Positions 55,916 through 64,000 of a DNA stretch of 64,000 nt are shown here, in pieces. Below the pieces are notes generated by a model. That model did no database searches, was not told where the DNA came from, and saw only the letters and a list, made by a program, of their open reading frames with translations. Numbering within the stretch: the stretch's first letter is position 1; the number at the start of each line of letters is the position of its first letter. This DNA is from Seison nebaliae (Eukaryota; Rotifera; Pararotatoria; Seisonacea; Seisonidae): NCBI GenBank assembly GCA_023231475.1, contig JALJEE010002539.1:39276-103275 (forward strand), given 5' to 3'. A program made the position numbers and the translations under genes.

Positions 55916-57970
55916 ATGAAGAGAGAATGTTTAGTGAATCATAATACATCTCCAATCTTAAAAGAAGAAAAGAATTCGTTTAACTCAACCGGAGAAGAAA
56001 GAGAGAAGAAGAATTCAATTAGAATGAAATCGAAATATGAGAAAAATGATGATGATGACGATGATGGGAAACGATTGTCTCCAATGAATCAATCGATGGA
56101 ATTGATCATTTCCACAGATGGACGTCCATTGCCACCCATCATAGAAATTAAGAGTAGATTTGGTGCCGAATTTCGTCGATGTTCTGTTCATCGGAAGGAA
56201 TTTATGAATTGTTCTCATTATCTTACTTCCATCAATTCGTTGTCGTCGTTAAAGAAGAAACCGAGAAAGAAACGACAAAATAATGATGAAGATGATGATG
56301 ATGAAGAAGAAGATGATAATGAAATGAATGTGATGAATATTAGTTCTCAGCGATCGTCATATTTCGAGAAGTTTTATGAATTAATGTATCATCTCCACAA
56401 ATTTCACGAATATGAACATTCAAGTGAGAGCGATTCGTTTGAAGAAAATGAATCGCCTTTATTGATCATAACATATATCGATCCATTGAATGGTGATGTA
56501 CTACCAATCAATAATGACGCTAACTTAGAATTGGCGTTGCGGAAAGTTTTCCGTCTCATTCGTCTCGACGTTCAAACGAGAGGTAATTCGATTTTAGAAA
56601 TTTTTGGATATGGAAATATCTCCATCAATGGGAAGAAGAAGAAGAAATTCCTGAGGAATCATTTGATGAAAAATGAGAGTTATATGTCTCCGAAAATGAA
56701 GTTGAATAAATCGTTGTCAAATCAGCAACTTCATCGACTCCATGTTACTAACACGAATATTAGTAATGTTAATAATAATGTCTCAGCCAATAATGGAATG
56801 ATGAATGTCTCACATGAATCATCATTCGCTGATCATCATGTCAATTCTAATGCCATATCGATGCCAGCACAATTTCGACCGATTTCATCTGTGATTGATG
56901 TGGATAAAGTTCCTTCATCATTAAGACGTGTTCGATTATACCGTCATCAACAAAATCTCCCACTCGGCTTCTATATTAGAGATGGTGTTTCCATGAAGAT
57001 ATCAGAGAATGGAATCGAACGAATTCCAGGAATTTTCATTTCCCGTTTGAAAGACAACGGATTAGCAGCACAAACTGGATTGTTACATGTAGACGATGAG
57101 ATTGTTGAAGTGAATGGAATAGAGACGAATGGTAAAAGTCTCGATCAAGTGACGGATATGATGATAGCGAATTCATCAAATCTCATCATTACCGTTAAAC
57201 CGAAGAATACTCATCATAATTTAAGTTCAGTTAAAAGGAAACGTCATCAGATCATGTTGGAACGAGAGATGAAAGAGATGGGAACAGCTAGTTATTCTAT
57301 TAAACAATTACAATTGAATTACATGTACAATGAATCAGGAAAGAGCAATCAAGGTAAATCTTCGGTAAGATTACACGATCTCAAATCTCGTTATAATGAA
57401 AGTAAACAACAAATAAGTGGACATCTGACCCCGTCAATTCCTCCTATTTCCAACAGTCGACCATTCGTCAAATCCAACAGTCATCGTTACCATCATACGG
57501 TGGCGAAAACGTTTCGCAATGAAGATATCGGAAGATCATTCGTTCGAAAGAAGAAAGTGGAGAAAGAGTTAATTCAACCACTCATCTCTTCCAAATTCAA
57601 TTCTTCTTCATTCAACTCATACGACAATGAAAAACGACAACTAGTCGGTTTCCAATCACAGAAAGCTACGGAAGAAACGAAGAGAAAGTCGTTTAAAAAC
57701 GATTTGGATCAAGTGGAAATCGAAGTAATCGAAGATAATTATTCTGCTCAGAATCTTCGCTTGTCATCTCGTCGATATTTTGATGCTGTGATGAATGAGA
57801 GACAGCAACCAATACCAAACACTAATCATCATTCGAATCGTCGTCGAGGAGATTCGAATGGAAGATTCTCATCAAATTCGTCGTCGTCGACCACATCGTC
57901 GTCTCATCGACATATAACGAATAGGAGAGAAGGCCATGAAGGTGGAAAAGAACCAATAATTTCTTTATAA
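55916..57970 (+). CDS. PARD6: PAR-6 cell polarity protein
   Basis: PAR-6 links CDC42 and atypical PKC in the apical polarity complex. A single 684-residue frame; vertebrate PAR6 is about 350. The PB1 domain is split: [15 protein letters not shown] (about 81-95), then about 65 acidic and basic residues not in the family, then [15 protein letters not shown] and [24 protein letters not shown]. The semi-[21 protein letters not shown] directly precedes the PDZ domain: [60 protein letters not shown] and [10 protein letters not shown]. As in other PAR-6 proteins the CRIB His pair is missing. The C-terminal 270 residues are basic, Ser-rich and without a known domain. Confidence 0.93.
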   Translation: MKRECLVNHNTSPILKEEKNSFNSTGEEREKKNSIRMKSKYEKNDDDDDDGKRLSPMNQSMELIISTDGRPLPPIIEIKSRFGAEFRRCSVHRKEFMNCSHYLTSINSLSSLKKKPRKKRQNNDEDDDDEEEDDNEMNVMNISSQRSSYFEKFYELMYHLHKFHEYEHSSESDSFEENESPLLIITYIDPLNGDVLPINNDANLELALRKVFRLIRLDVQTRGNSILEIFGYGNISINGKKKKKFLRNHLMKNESYMSPKMKLNKSLSNQQLHRLHVTNTNISNVNNNVSANNGMMNVSHESSFADHHVNSNAISMPAQFRPISSVIDVDKVPSSLRRVRLYRHQQNLPLGFYIRDGVSMKISENGIERIPGIFISRLKDNGLAAQTGLLHVDDEIVEVNGIETNGKSLDQVTDMMIANSSNLIITVKPKNTHHNLSSVKRKRHQIMLEREMKEMGTASYSIKQLQLNYMYNESGKSNQGKSSVRLHDLKSRYNESKQQISGHLTPSIPPISNSRPFVKSNSHRYHHTVAKTFRNEDIGRSFVRKKKVEKELIQPLISSKFNSSSFNSYDNEKRQLVGFQSQKATEETKRKSFKNDLDQVEIEVIEDNYSAQNLRLSSRRYFDAVMNERQQPIPNTNHHSNRRRGDSNGRFSSNSSSSTTSSSHRHITNRREGHEGGKEPIISL

Positions 57971-58346
57971 TTTTATTATTCTCATTATTATTAAATATAA
58001 TATTCAAATAATATTATAATAATATTCTCAGAACATCATCACGTTCCAAATCCCCCCTATTGCACATCATTTATATTCTATTCTCATTCCATTCACTAAG
58101 GACTAAAATATTTTGCATTCCATTCTTTCCATTTCATTTATTTCTTTTTTTTTAGAAATAAAATTTTTAAAGTGTATTTCCATCTCGAATACGATATCGA
58201 AGTGATTATTAATAAAACAATTTATTTGTCGAATAAAAAAAAGATTTGATGTCCAATTTGATGGAACAATATGGAAAAAATGTAACCCAATAAATTTCAT
58301 TCTCAGTTCGATTCGAGTTTTCTCTCAACGAAATTTCTCATTCAAA
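57971..58346. other. Convergent 3' intergenic region
   Basis: 376 AT-rich bases between convergent PAR-6 and KIFBP. No features beyond likely polyadenylation sites. Confidence 0.5.
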
Positions 58347-60572
58347 TTATCGATTCATTTGTGATCTCGCTGTAATTTGTTGGATACGTTTTGGTTGGAA
58401 TTTCGTCCATTCGACAACGGCGTCATATACTTCTCTCATCTGTTCTTTCGCCGTCGGTATACATTCCAGATAAGTTTTGATGTAATTGTGAATATCGTAC
58501 GCCGTTTTACAATTCATCAATTTCTGTTCTATTTCTGGTGCGACGGCTTTCCAATAGAAACGAGCGAGATAGAAATATGCCATGACGAGACTCTTTTCTT
58601 CTTCTGGTGGGAAACCGTTATTCGAATCATAATTCAAATAAAATGATGTGCATTTCTTATTCGTCTTTTTTCGATGGCTGCCGATGAATTCGCGAAGAAT
58701 AAGAATTCCTTTTGTGCAAATTTCATTAATTTTCATCGAAATGGTCATGAGATCGTCGACGGAACTCTTATCGAGTTGCGGCAACAATCCGTCTAATACC
58801 ATACTGCACACTTCGGCGATGAGGAACCATAATTCTCGTTTGAGTGAGAGATAATGTTGTGAATTCAATTCTTTTACTAACGGTTCCAATAATTGGAAAT
58901 TGCTCATTAATAATTTACAATTATTCTCATCATTATCGCGAGCGAAAAACAAATATGAATTGACGAGAGTCACTAATTGAATATTCAATTCAACATAATC
59001 AACACAATATTCTTCCCACTTATAATATTCTTTCGCTTTATTTATACATTCTTTTCCTTTCAAGAACATCTGATAAACTGGTTCATTTTTCATCAATTTC
59101 TTCGGGAATGATTCATTTTCACATCGACCAATGTCTACCTCCTCTCCTTTCTCGTTTGTTATTGTGAATATAATTCGTCTCGTTTCATCGAATGGTTCGA
59201 ACAGAAATGGACCTTTCTCCATCACTGTCTCTTCAATCCGTTTCTTCGATAATTGGAGAAGTATCGTTACATATGTTCCCCATGTTCTCGAACATTCACA
59301 ACTCACACGAAATAATTCGTCTTGAAATTTCTCAGTGAAATTTCCCGATTTCGTTTTCTCTTTCAATTCGTTCACAGCAAATTGAGCATAAGAGACAGTT
59401 GATTGCATGTTAGTCAGATCATCAACCGTCGAATAATAAGAGAAGAGGGCGAGAACGTGTGTCGCCCAATCGAGATAAGTTCCATGATCGTTCACATCTA
59501 AACTGCGACGTTGTCGTTTCAGACATTCACAAACGATTTTTTGCGATTCGTCTCTTTTCTCCAGTTTGGCAAGAATGTCTGATAACATCAATAACAATTT
59601 ACTATAATCCAATTCGTATTGTGATCGATAATCAATGAGATCATTCCTCTCCCATCCAATCAATTGATAAATGGAATTATTTCCTTTCTCAGCCATCTTC
59701 TTTTCACTTCGATTCTTCAATGGATTCTCGATGAAAATCTCTTTGAACTTCTCTACACAATCAGTGAGGGAATGTTTCTCATTTTCCGTCAGAACGGAAA
59801 TAACAAGAATTGGTAAATGGAAATAATAATCAGGGAGTGGATATGACCATTTATTCTCGTCACTCATATAAATTTGTCGGAATTGAACGATCTTATTACA
59901 AATCTCTTCACATTCATTATAACTACCAAGCATCAGATATCGATGAGCAATATCGATGAGAAGTGCTTGAAGGAGATTAAGCTCAAGTGAAAATAATTTT
60001 ATATAATTTTCTCGATCTTTTCCAATAAATTTCTTCTTCTCTTCCATCCATCGATTAATATCTCGTTTCCTAAAACGAAAGAGAGTAAGTGCTGAATTAA
60101 ATGCTTGCATACTATCGCCCACTTCTTCAGTTATCAAAAGAATACGACCAATTCTCCATTTGAGATATCCCAGAACTATTCGTCGTTCTTGACATTCTAA
60201 TTCAGAATCTCTCACTTCTCCTTCTTCTTCTTCTTCTTCCAATTTTTCAGATAATTCGGATTTTCCATTTTCTGGTATTTTTCCGTTCGCTATTTCTTTC
60301 TCTTCTTCACTTTTCGAAATATTCTTTACGATCTCTTCAGTGGGAGAATCTGGTTTGGAGGAATTGTTGAGAACGGTTTGTGTTTTTGGAATATCAATTG
60401 ATCGTCGACTTCTTTCGAATTGGACATGATTGATATGTTGATATAATTTGAGATATTGTTCCTTCGCTTCATATAAATCTTTATAAGGTTCATTACTTTC
60501 CTGATTCTCGTCAGTATCATATTGTTGCTCCAATTGAACGCAGTGAATGAAACTGTCGACTTTCTTCGCCAT
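58347..60572 (-). CDS. KIFBP: KIF-binding protein
   Basis: KIFBP is a TPR-like protein that binds the motor domain of certain kinesins and blocks their microtubule attachment. One frame of 741 residues (human 621). Matching features are weak at the N-terminus (YKDLYEAKEQYLKLY, then acidic linker and LGYLKWRIGRILL with SMQAFNSALTLFR) and better at the C-terminus (KGKECINKAKEYYKWEEYCVDYVEL, LLEPLVKELNSQHYLSLKRELWFLIAEV, MAYFYLARFYWK). Helical repeats fill the whole length. The extra length is in acidic linkers. The Met at 60572 is seven bases after a strong CTTTTCAG acceptor-like sequence. The gene lies 79 bases after SLC37. Confidence 0.8.
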   Translation of the reverse strand: MAKKVDSFIHCVQLEQQYDTDENQESNEPYKDLYEAKEQYLKLYQHINHVQFERSRRSIDIPKTQTVLNNSSKPDSPTEEIVKNISKSEEEKEIANGKIPENGKSELSEKLEEEEEEGEVRDSELECQERRIVLGYLKWRIGRILLITEEVGDSMQAFNSALTLFRFRKRDINRWMEEKKKFIGKDRENYIKLFSLELNLLQALLIDIAHRYLMLGSYNECEEICNKIVQFRQIYMSDENKWSYPLPDYYFHLPILVISVLTENEKHSLTDCVEKFKEIFIENPLKNRSEKKMAEKGNNSIYQLIGWERNDLIDYRSQYELDYSKLLLMLSDILAKLEKRDESQKIVCECLKRQRRSLDVNDHGTYLDWATHVLALFSYYSTVDDLTNMQSTVSYAQFAVNELKEKTKSGNFTEKFQDELFRVSCECSRTWGTYVTILLQLSKKRIEETVMEKGPFLFEPFDETRRIIFTITNEKGEEVDIGRCENESFPKKLMKNEPVYQMFLKGKECINKAKEYYKWEEYCVDYVELNIQLVTLVNSYLFFARDNDENNCKLLMSNFQLLEPLVKELNSQHYLSLKRELWFLIAEVCSMVLDGLLPQLDKSSVDDLMTISMKINEICTKGILILREFIGSHRKKTNKKCTSFYLNYDSNNGFPPEEEKSLVMAYFYLARFYWKAVAPEIEQKLMNCKTAYDIHNYIKTYLECIPTAKEQMREVYDAVVEWTKFQPKRIQQITARSQMNR

Positions 60573-60579
60573 TTTTCAC

Positions 60580-60591
60580 CTGAAAAGAAAA
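60580..60591 (-). promoter_or_regulatory. Acceptor-like site upstream of KIFBP start
   Basis: On the reverse strand, TTTTTCTTTTCAG ends seven bases before the KIFBP ATG, inside the 79-base gap after SLC37. No AATAAA is present in the gap. The arrangement is the same as at C1QBP (six bases). It is a candidate trans-splice site. Confidence 0.4.
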
Positions 60592-60651
60592 ATCGATTTC
60601 TACAGAAACGAAATAAGAGAGAATGAAGAGAATGAAATGAAAATTAGATGA

Positions 60652-61893
60652 TTATGGAAGAGCAGTTATTGTTTGTCGTTGTTTAAGCAACATGTAAATT
60701 CGAGTTGCTCGATATGAAGCAATACCACCAATGATGGTAACGATGATCATGAAATAGAAGAGTCCCGTCCATCCAAACACTGTCGATATATAACCGACGA
60801 GTGGTCCTTCGATAATCGTTCCAATACTACCCACACCATTCACCACACCCACAGTGGCAGCACCACAATTGCGCCCATTCATCGAACCCAATTCAGTTGG
60901 TATCGGTCCAGCCAAAATGATATCAGCCGCACAATTCAATAATCCAATAATAGCCATCATGCTGAGATTAGTGACATAACCATTGGTTGATGTGAGATTG
61001 AAGAAAAAAAGTGCAACAGCTGAGAGAAATGTTTGATAAGTAGCTGCTTTCATACCATTTCCTTTGAATAATCGATCGACAGTGACACCGATTAAAAATG
61101 TTCCAACAATTCCACCCCATTCGAAGGAAGTAGAGAAATAACCAGCTTCCTCCATCGAATAATCCAATTGTTGAAAGAAATATATAGGTAGCCACATATA
61201 AATGATATATCGAACTGCTTTTAAACAAAGAACGGCAATTGCTGTTTCTTTTACACATGGAATATTCCAAATATTCTTCAACGAATACTCATTGGTATTT
61301 CCGTCACTTTTCGTATTGATACTATGTTGAACGTTGTCGTAAAAAAATACGAAAGAGAGAAACGCACAAGAAATAACGAGAATTGCAGGTACATAATGTG
61401 TCATTCGCCAACCGTATTGACTTTGAATATATGTGGCGATTACAGTCGCTACAATACCACCTAGAAATGGACAAGTGCCAAACATACCGAAAACGAACGA
61501 CCGATTTTTATCGTTTACCCAAGTGCCCAAACATTTATTGGCTGTCGGCCATAAAAGAGATTGTGCTGCTCCATTCACAAATAACATGATGATTAATTGG
61601 AGATAATTGGTGGAGAGACCGAACGGTAACATCGATAATCCGGCAATTAACAATCCAAGAGAATATGTCAATTTAGATCCATAACGATCGGCAGAACTGC
61701 TGCAAAATATCTGAATGATTGCATATGGTAAGAGGAGAGCCGTGTCCAAATATCCCAATTCGGCGTTCGATAATTTGAGATCTGTCTGCAAATTGGGCTT
61801 GATGATGCCTAACGGTTTCCTTAACAGATACGTCGCCGCATATGATAACCAACCGACAGCGAAAATGGTACATAATCGATAATTGATAATCAT
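60652..61893 (-). CDS. SLC37-family sugar-phosphate/phosphate exchanger
   Basis: A 413-residue major facilitator protein with twelve predicted membrane segments. The N-terminus SYAATYLLRKPLGIIKPNL matches the organophosphate:phosphate antiporter motif with its Arg. Further features are DTALLLPYAIIQIFCSSSADRYG, a WPTANKCLGTWV segment (SLC37: GWP.......W) and GIVGTFLIGVTVDRLF. SLC37 members exchange glucose-6-phosphate or other phosphates for inorganic phosphate in the ER. It is shorter than human SLC37A1-3 and about the length of SLC37A4, but I cannot assign the subtype. It lies 195 bases after MRPL35 and 79 bases before KIFBP in the same orientation. Confidence 0.85.
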   Translation of the reverse strand: MIINYRLCTIFAVGWLSYAATYLLRKPLGIIKPNLQTDLKLSNAELGYLDTALLLPYAIIQIFCSSSADRYGSKLTYSLGLLIAGLSMLPFGLSTNYLQLIIMLFVNGAAQSLLWPTANKCLGTWVNDKNRSFVFGMFGTCPFLGGIVATVIATYIQSQYGWRMTHYVPAILVISCAFLSFVFFYDNVQHSINTKSDGNTNEYSLKNIWNIPCVKETAIAVLCLKAVRYIIYMWLPIYFFQQLDYSMEEAGYFSTSFEWGGIVGTFLIGVTVDRLFKGNGMKAATYQTFLSAVALFFFNLTSTNGYVTNLSMMAIIGLLNCAADIILAGPIPTELGSMNGRNCGAATVGVVNGVGSIGTIIEGPLVGYISTVFGWTGLFYFMIIVTIIGGIASYRATRIYMLLKQRQTITALP

Positions 61894-62088
61894 TTTAATA
61901 ATTTCTTTTCCTTCTTATTCGATCATCAGGCAAATGATTCGATGGGGATTTTGTTTTTGAAATTTGAAAAAAAATGGTTTTAAAATAAAATTCCTGTAAA
62001 ATGTCTTGAATGACCTGTATGGAATGAGAAAATGAATCTCTATGAAAATGAAAAAGAAGTTTATTAGAAAATAAGAACGACATCATTA

Positions 62089-62493
62089 TTAAGGAAACAT
62101 TGATGAATTGCGTTGAAGAGGCGAACGCGAATCTTTCAAGTAACCATGACGACGAGTGAAATCTTTATAAATATCTTCAGATGAATGAGAGTGCTGATAT
62201 TTCCGGAAATATGGTCCGAACATCCCCTTCATCATTTTACTTTGCGTTCGATTCAGAATGAGAAACTTCTGCAAATCTTCATTTCTCTCCTTCGATTTAC
62301 TCCACATCTGCCCGTATCGACCAGATTGTGGTCGAACGTAAAGATCATTGTCCAACTTCATCATTCGTTTTACGGCCGCCTTCACACACTTTTCCTTTCC
62401 TTTGTTCTTACTACAATAGACACGTGTGCGGACAAATTGCAATTGACTACACTTATACGCTTTCCTCAACAATCCACTTCCAATCATACTCAT
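62089..62493 (-). CDS. MRPL35: Mitochondrial ribosomal protein bL35m
   Basis: bL35m is a component of the large mitoribosomal subunit. 134 residues from the ATG at 62493; the frame is open further but starts only with TTG. The N-terminus (about 1-25) is suited to matrix targeting. The family core is present: AAVKRMMKLDNDLYVRPQSGRYGQMW, a KSKERNEDLQKFLILNRTQSKMM segment (human KRLREFVFCNKTQSKLL), and MFGPYFRKYQHSHSSEDIYKDF. It lies between the HYPK-like gene and SLC37 on the same strand. Confidence 0.8.
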   Translation of the reverse strand: MSMIGSGLLRKAYKCSQLQFVRTRVYCSKNKGKEKCVKAAVKRMMKLDNDLYVRPQSGRYGQMWSKSKERNEDLQKFLILNRTQSKMMKGMFGPYFRKYQHSHSSEDIYKDFTRRHGYLKDSRSPLQRNSSMFP

Positions 62494-62768
62494 GACGTCA
62501 GATAACAATGATAATACTGACTGTATGTTACACAGTTAACAGCTAACATCTACTAAGCCAAATATTTAAAAATTATAATTTTTATAAAAAAATTTCAGTC
62601 AAATCAATTTTCCTGATTTTCAACATCACTACCTTTTAGCAATCCTGTTCTTCTACCAAATCTTACAAGCTGTTAGAGAAAAAAAAGTTCTTTGGAATTT
62701 TATTTCTTTAGAATAAAAACAATTCGAACAGATAATGAAGGAAACATTTTATTGTCGATCTCATCATT

Positions 62769-63038
62769 TTAAAAACAAATAAATTCCAAACATTTAGTCA
62801 CGCTAAAATCATACCGTCGTAATAAACGCTTCGCACAGTTGCTCGTAATTCCCATTGCATGTATCAAATACTTTACATCATCTTCATTATATTTCTGTTC
62901 TACCACATTCAATAAACTTGAAACGGATTCACCCGACGATCCAATTGCACTATCTTCATCTTCGTCAAGTTGTCCAGTACTCTGTTGAAGATTGACGATC
63001 GTTGAATGACCGGTATCATGCGCAGCCTTCTTGTCCAT
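62769..63038 (-). CDS. HYPK-like protein with UBA-type C-terminus
   Basis: An 89-residue protein. The N-terminal AAHDTGHSTIVNL recalls the HYPK KHDSGAADLERV segment. The C-terminal 42 residues (YNEDDVKYLIHAMGITSNCA and following, ending in KCLEFIC) fit the NAC/HYPK UBA-like domain (KEDLELIMTEMEIS.AAAERSLREH...ALIAL). HYPK binds the NatA N-terminal acetyltransferase at the ribosome. The middle is acidic and Ser-rich. Similarity is modest and UBA domains occur in other small proteins. The ATG at 63038 is the first in frame. Confidence 0.55.
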   Translation of the reverse strand: MDKKAAHDTGHSTIVNLQQSTGQLDEDEDSAIGSSGESVSSLLNVVEQKYNEDDVKYLIHAMGITSNCAKRLLRRYDFSVTKCLEFICF

Positions 63039-63601
63039 TTTCCAAAAGAAAACTTTCTATGATTTGAATGAAGCTCCAAATTTAAATTATAATCGAAACA
63101 CTTCCTACTCCAAGAAACACAAGAAATAATATGTTATAAAATCTCTCTAGTTCATGTGCTAATAAAACTGGAATAAGAAAATAGAAAATAATTTTGTATA
63201 GCTAATAAGAGGAAAGTAGTAAATAATTCAAATGGAAATGAACAATTTGCAAGAATATTATTAAAGCTTTAACATTTTGTTCCGATCAGAATTGACTCAA
63301 CTGAAAATTCAGTATTTGAACGGATTTGGATTCAATTAGTTATTATATTAGGTTTAGTGTTCAATCGAAATCAAACAAAGAGTGACTTGCCTAAATATTA
63401 TTTCATTTCTACTCGTATCTTTTGCATTCCAAGGTAAATTTTACGAATTATTCGATCAAGCTACTCATATTTTGTATAGTATAATAACTAATCTAATAAG
63501 TTATCATATACTCATTACCGATTGTAATCGTAGCTTATTCCTAAATTAAGTTAACATTTAATTCCGATGAAAGTGATCGTCTTATTTATTTGAAGATCAA
63601 G
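63039..63601. other. Divergent intergenic region
   Basis: 563 bases between the HYPK-like gene (reverse) and the sulfurtransferase (forward); a shared promoter is possible. No TATA element is clearly placed. Confidence 0.4.
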
Positions 63602-64000
63602 ATGTCTTTGCTGTCCTGTATAATAAAACCCAATTTCCTAGAGAATATAATGAAGGGTTCACTCGATAGAAATATCATTCCTAAATCAATTCGAATTTTG
63701 GACGTATCGTGGTCGAGTGATCCGAAAGTAAATATGAAGGAGGAATTTAAAAAGAAGCATATTCCGAAATCGCAACATTTTGATCTGTTCGCAACGGCGA
63801 AGCCTTGTCGCCTTTATCCGAGACCATTCCCGCTCGCGACTGATTTCGAATCTTATACCAAATTTCAAATTGGATTGAATCGTGATGATCATGTCGTTGT
63901 TTATGATCGTTCGGAATATGGTTTTCAAACCGCGTCCAAGGCATTCTGGACATTTAAAGTTCTTTTCTTCTGAATTTCAATCCATCATCAATTTCGATCA
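63602..64000 (+). CDS. MPST: Thiosulfate/3-mercaptopyruvate sulfurtransferase, 5' part
   Basis: First exon (63602-63958, 119 codons) of a two-rhodanese-domain enzyme that transfers sulfur from mercaptopyruvate or thiosulfate. Seen in the N-terminal, non-catalytic rhodanese domain: SIRILDVSWSSDP, FKKKHIPKSQHFDLFATA (family ERHVPGASFFDI), a FPLATDFESYTKFQIGL block, and DDHVVVYDRSEYGFQTASKAFWTFK (family THVVVYDG...APRVWWMFR). A GTTCTT donor follows TTTAAA in phase 0. The rest, including the active-site CG[ST]G loop that distinguishes MPST from TST, lies beyond the window. The ATG at 63602 is the first Met; a second lies at 63650. Confidence 0.85.

Overview
The window is nuclear DNA of a compact-genome animal. 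It is AT-rich. It carries intron-containing genes for animal proteins (RAF kinase, PAR-6, caveolin, swiprosin, DRC11/IQCA1, fibrinogen-like and sushi-domain secreted proteins) and a eukaryotic tRNA-Gln without an encoded CCA. Almost all introns I could place by reading frame and family alignment are 42-66 bases, with a strong mode at 43-50. The DRC11/IQCA1 gene argues for motile cilia or flagella, which speaks against nematodes and mites. Caveolin argues against Drosophila-like insects. Rotifers, orthonectids or another miniaturised ciliated bilaterian fit best, but I cannot name the species.

Layout. 1-6332 is gene-poor. 6333-14971 is a dense forward cluster: RAF, then SDAD1, C1QBP, PHF5A and DUS2 spaced 64, 105 and 354 bases apart. 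15193-17823 holds three reverse genes: a divergent secreted fibrinogen-like protein, a C2H2 zinc-finger protein and a stand-alone YVH1/DUSP12-type zinc domain. 20033-25077 holds an MFSD14-type transporter and a secreted sushi protein, both forward. A reverse LENG9-like protein follows (25209-26782). 28015-28325 looks like a structured RNA and is followed by a minisatellite. DRC11/IQCA1 (29047-31644) faces a long swiprosin (32021-33653). 33654-39494 is gene-poor with only weak ORFs. ORC1 and DNA polymerase eta form a close reverse pair (39495-43264), followed by tRNA-Gln and ABCF1. At 47393-48213 there are two inverted copies of one unknown terminal exon, one broken by a hAT-like MITE and a stop codon. 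NUP50 with a huge 10-residue repeat, two tandem caveolin genes and PAR-6 follow. The right end has a close reverse cluster, HYPK-like, MRPL35, SLC37 and KIFBP, with a truncated sulfurtransferase gene diverging from it.

How the genes work together. The forward cluster and the right-end cluster are dominated by housekeeping functions: ribosome assembly, mitochondrial matrix and mitoribosome, splicing, tRNA modification, and nascent-chain acetylation. Some intergenic gaps there are under 110 bases and have a polypyrimidine-AG just before the downstream start codon. This raises the possibility of operon-like transcription with trans-splicing. ORC1 with polymerase eta is a second functional pairing (replication and lesion bypass).

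Limits. Gene ends were placed by eye from reading frame, splice consensus and remembered family sequence patterns. No alignment program or transcript data was available.
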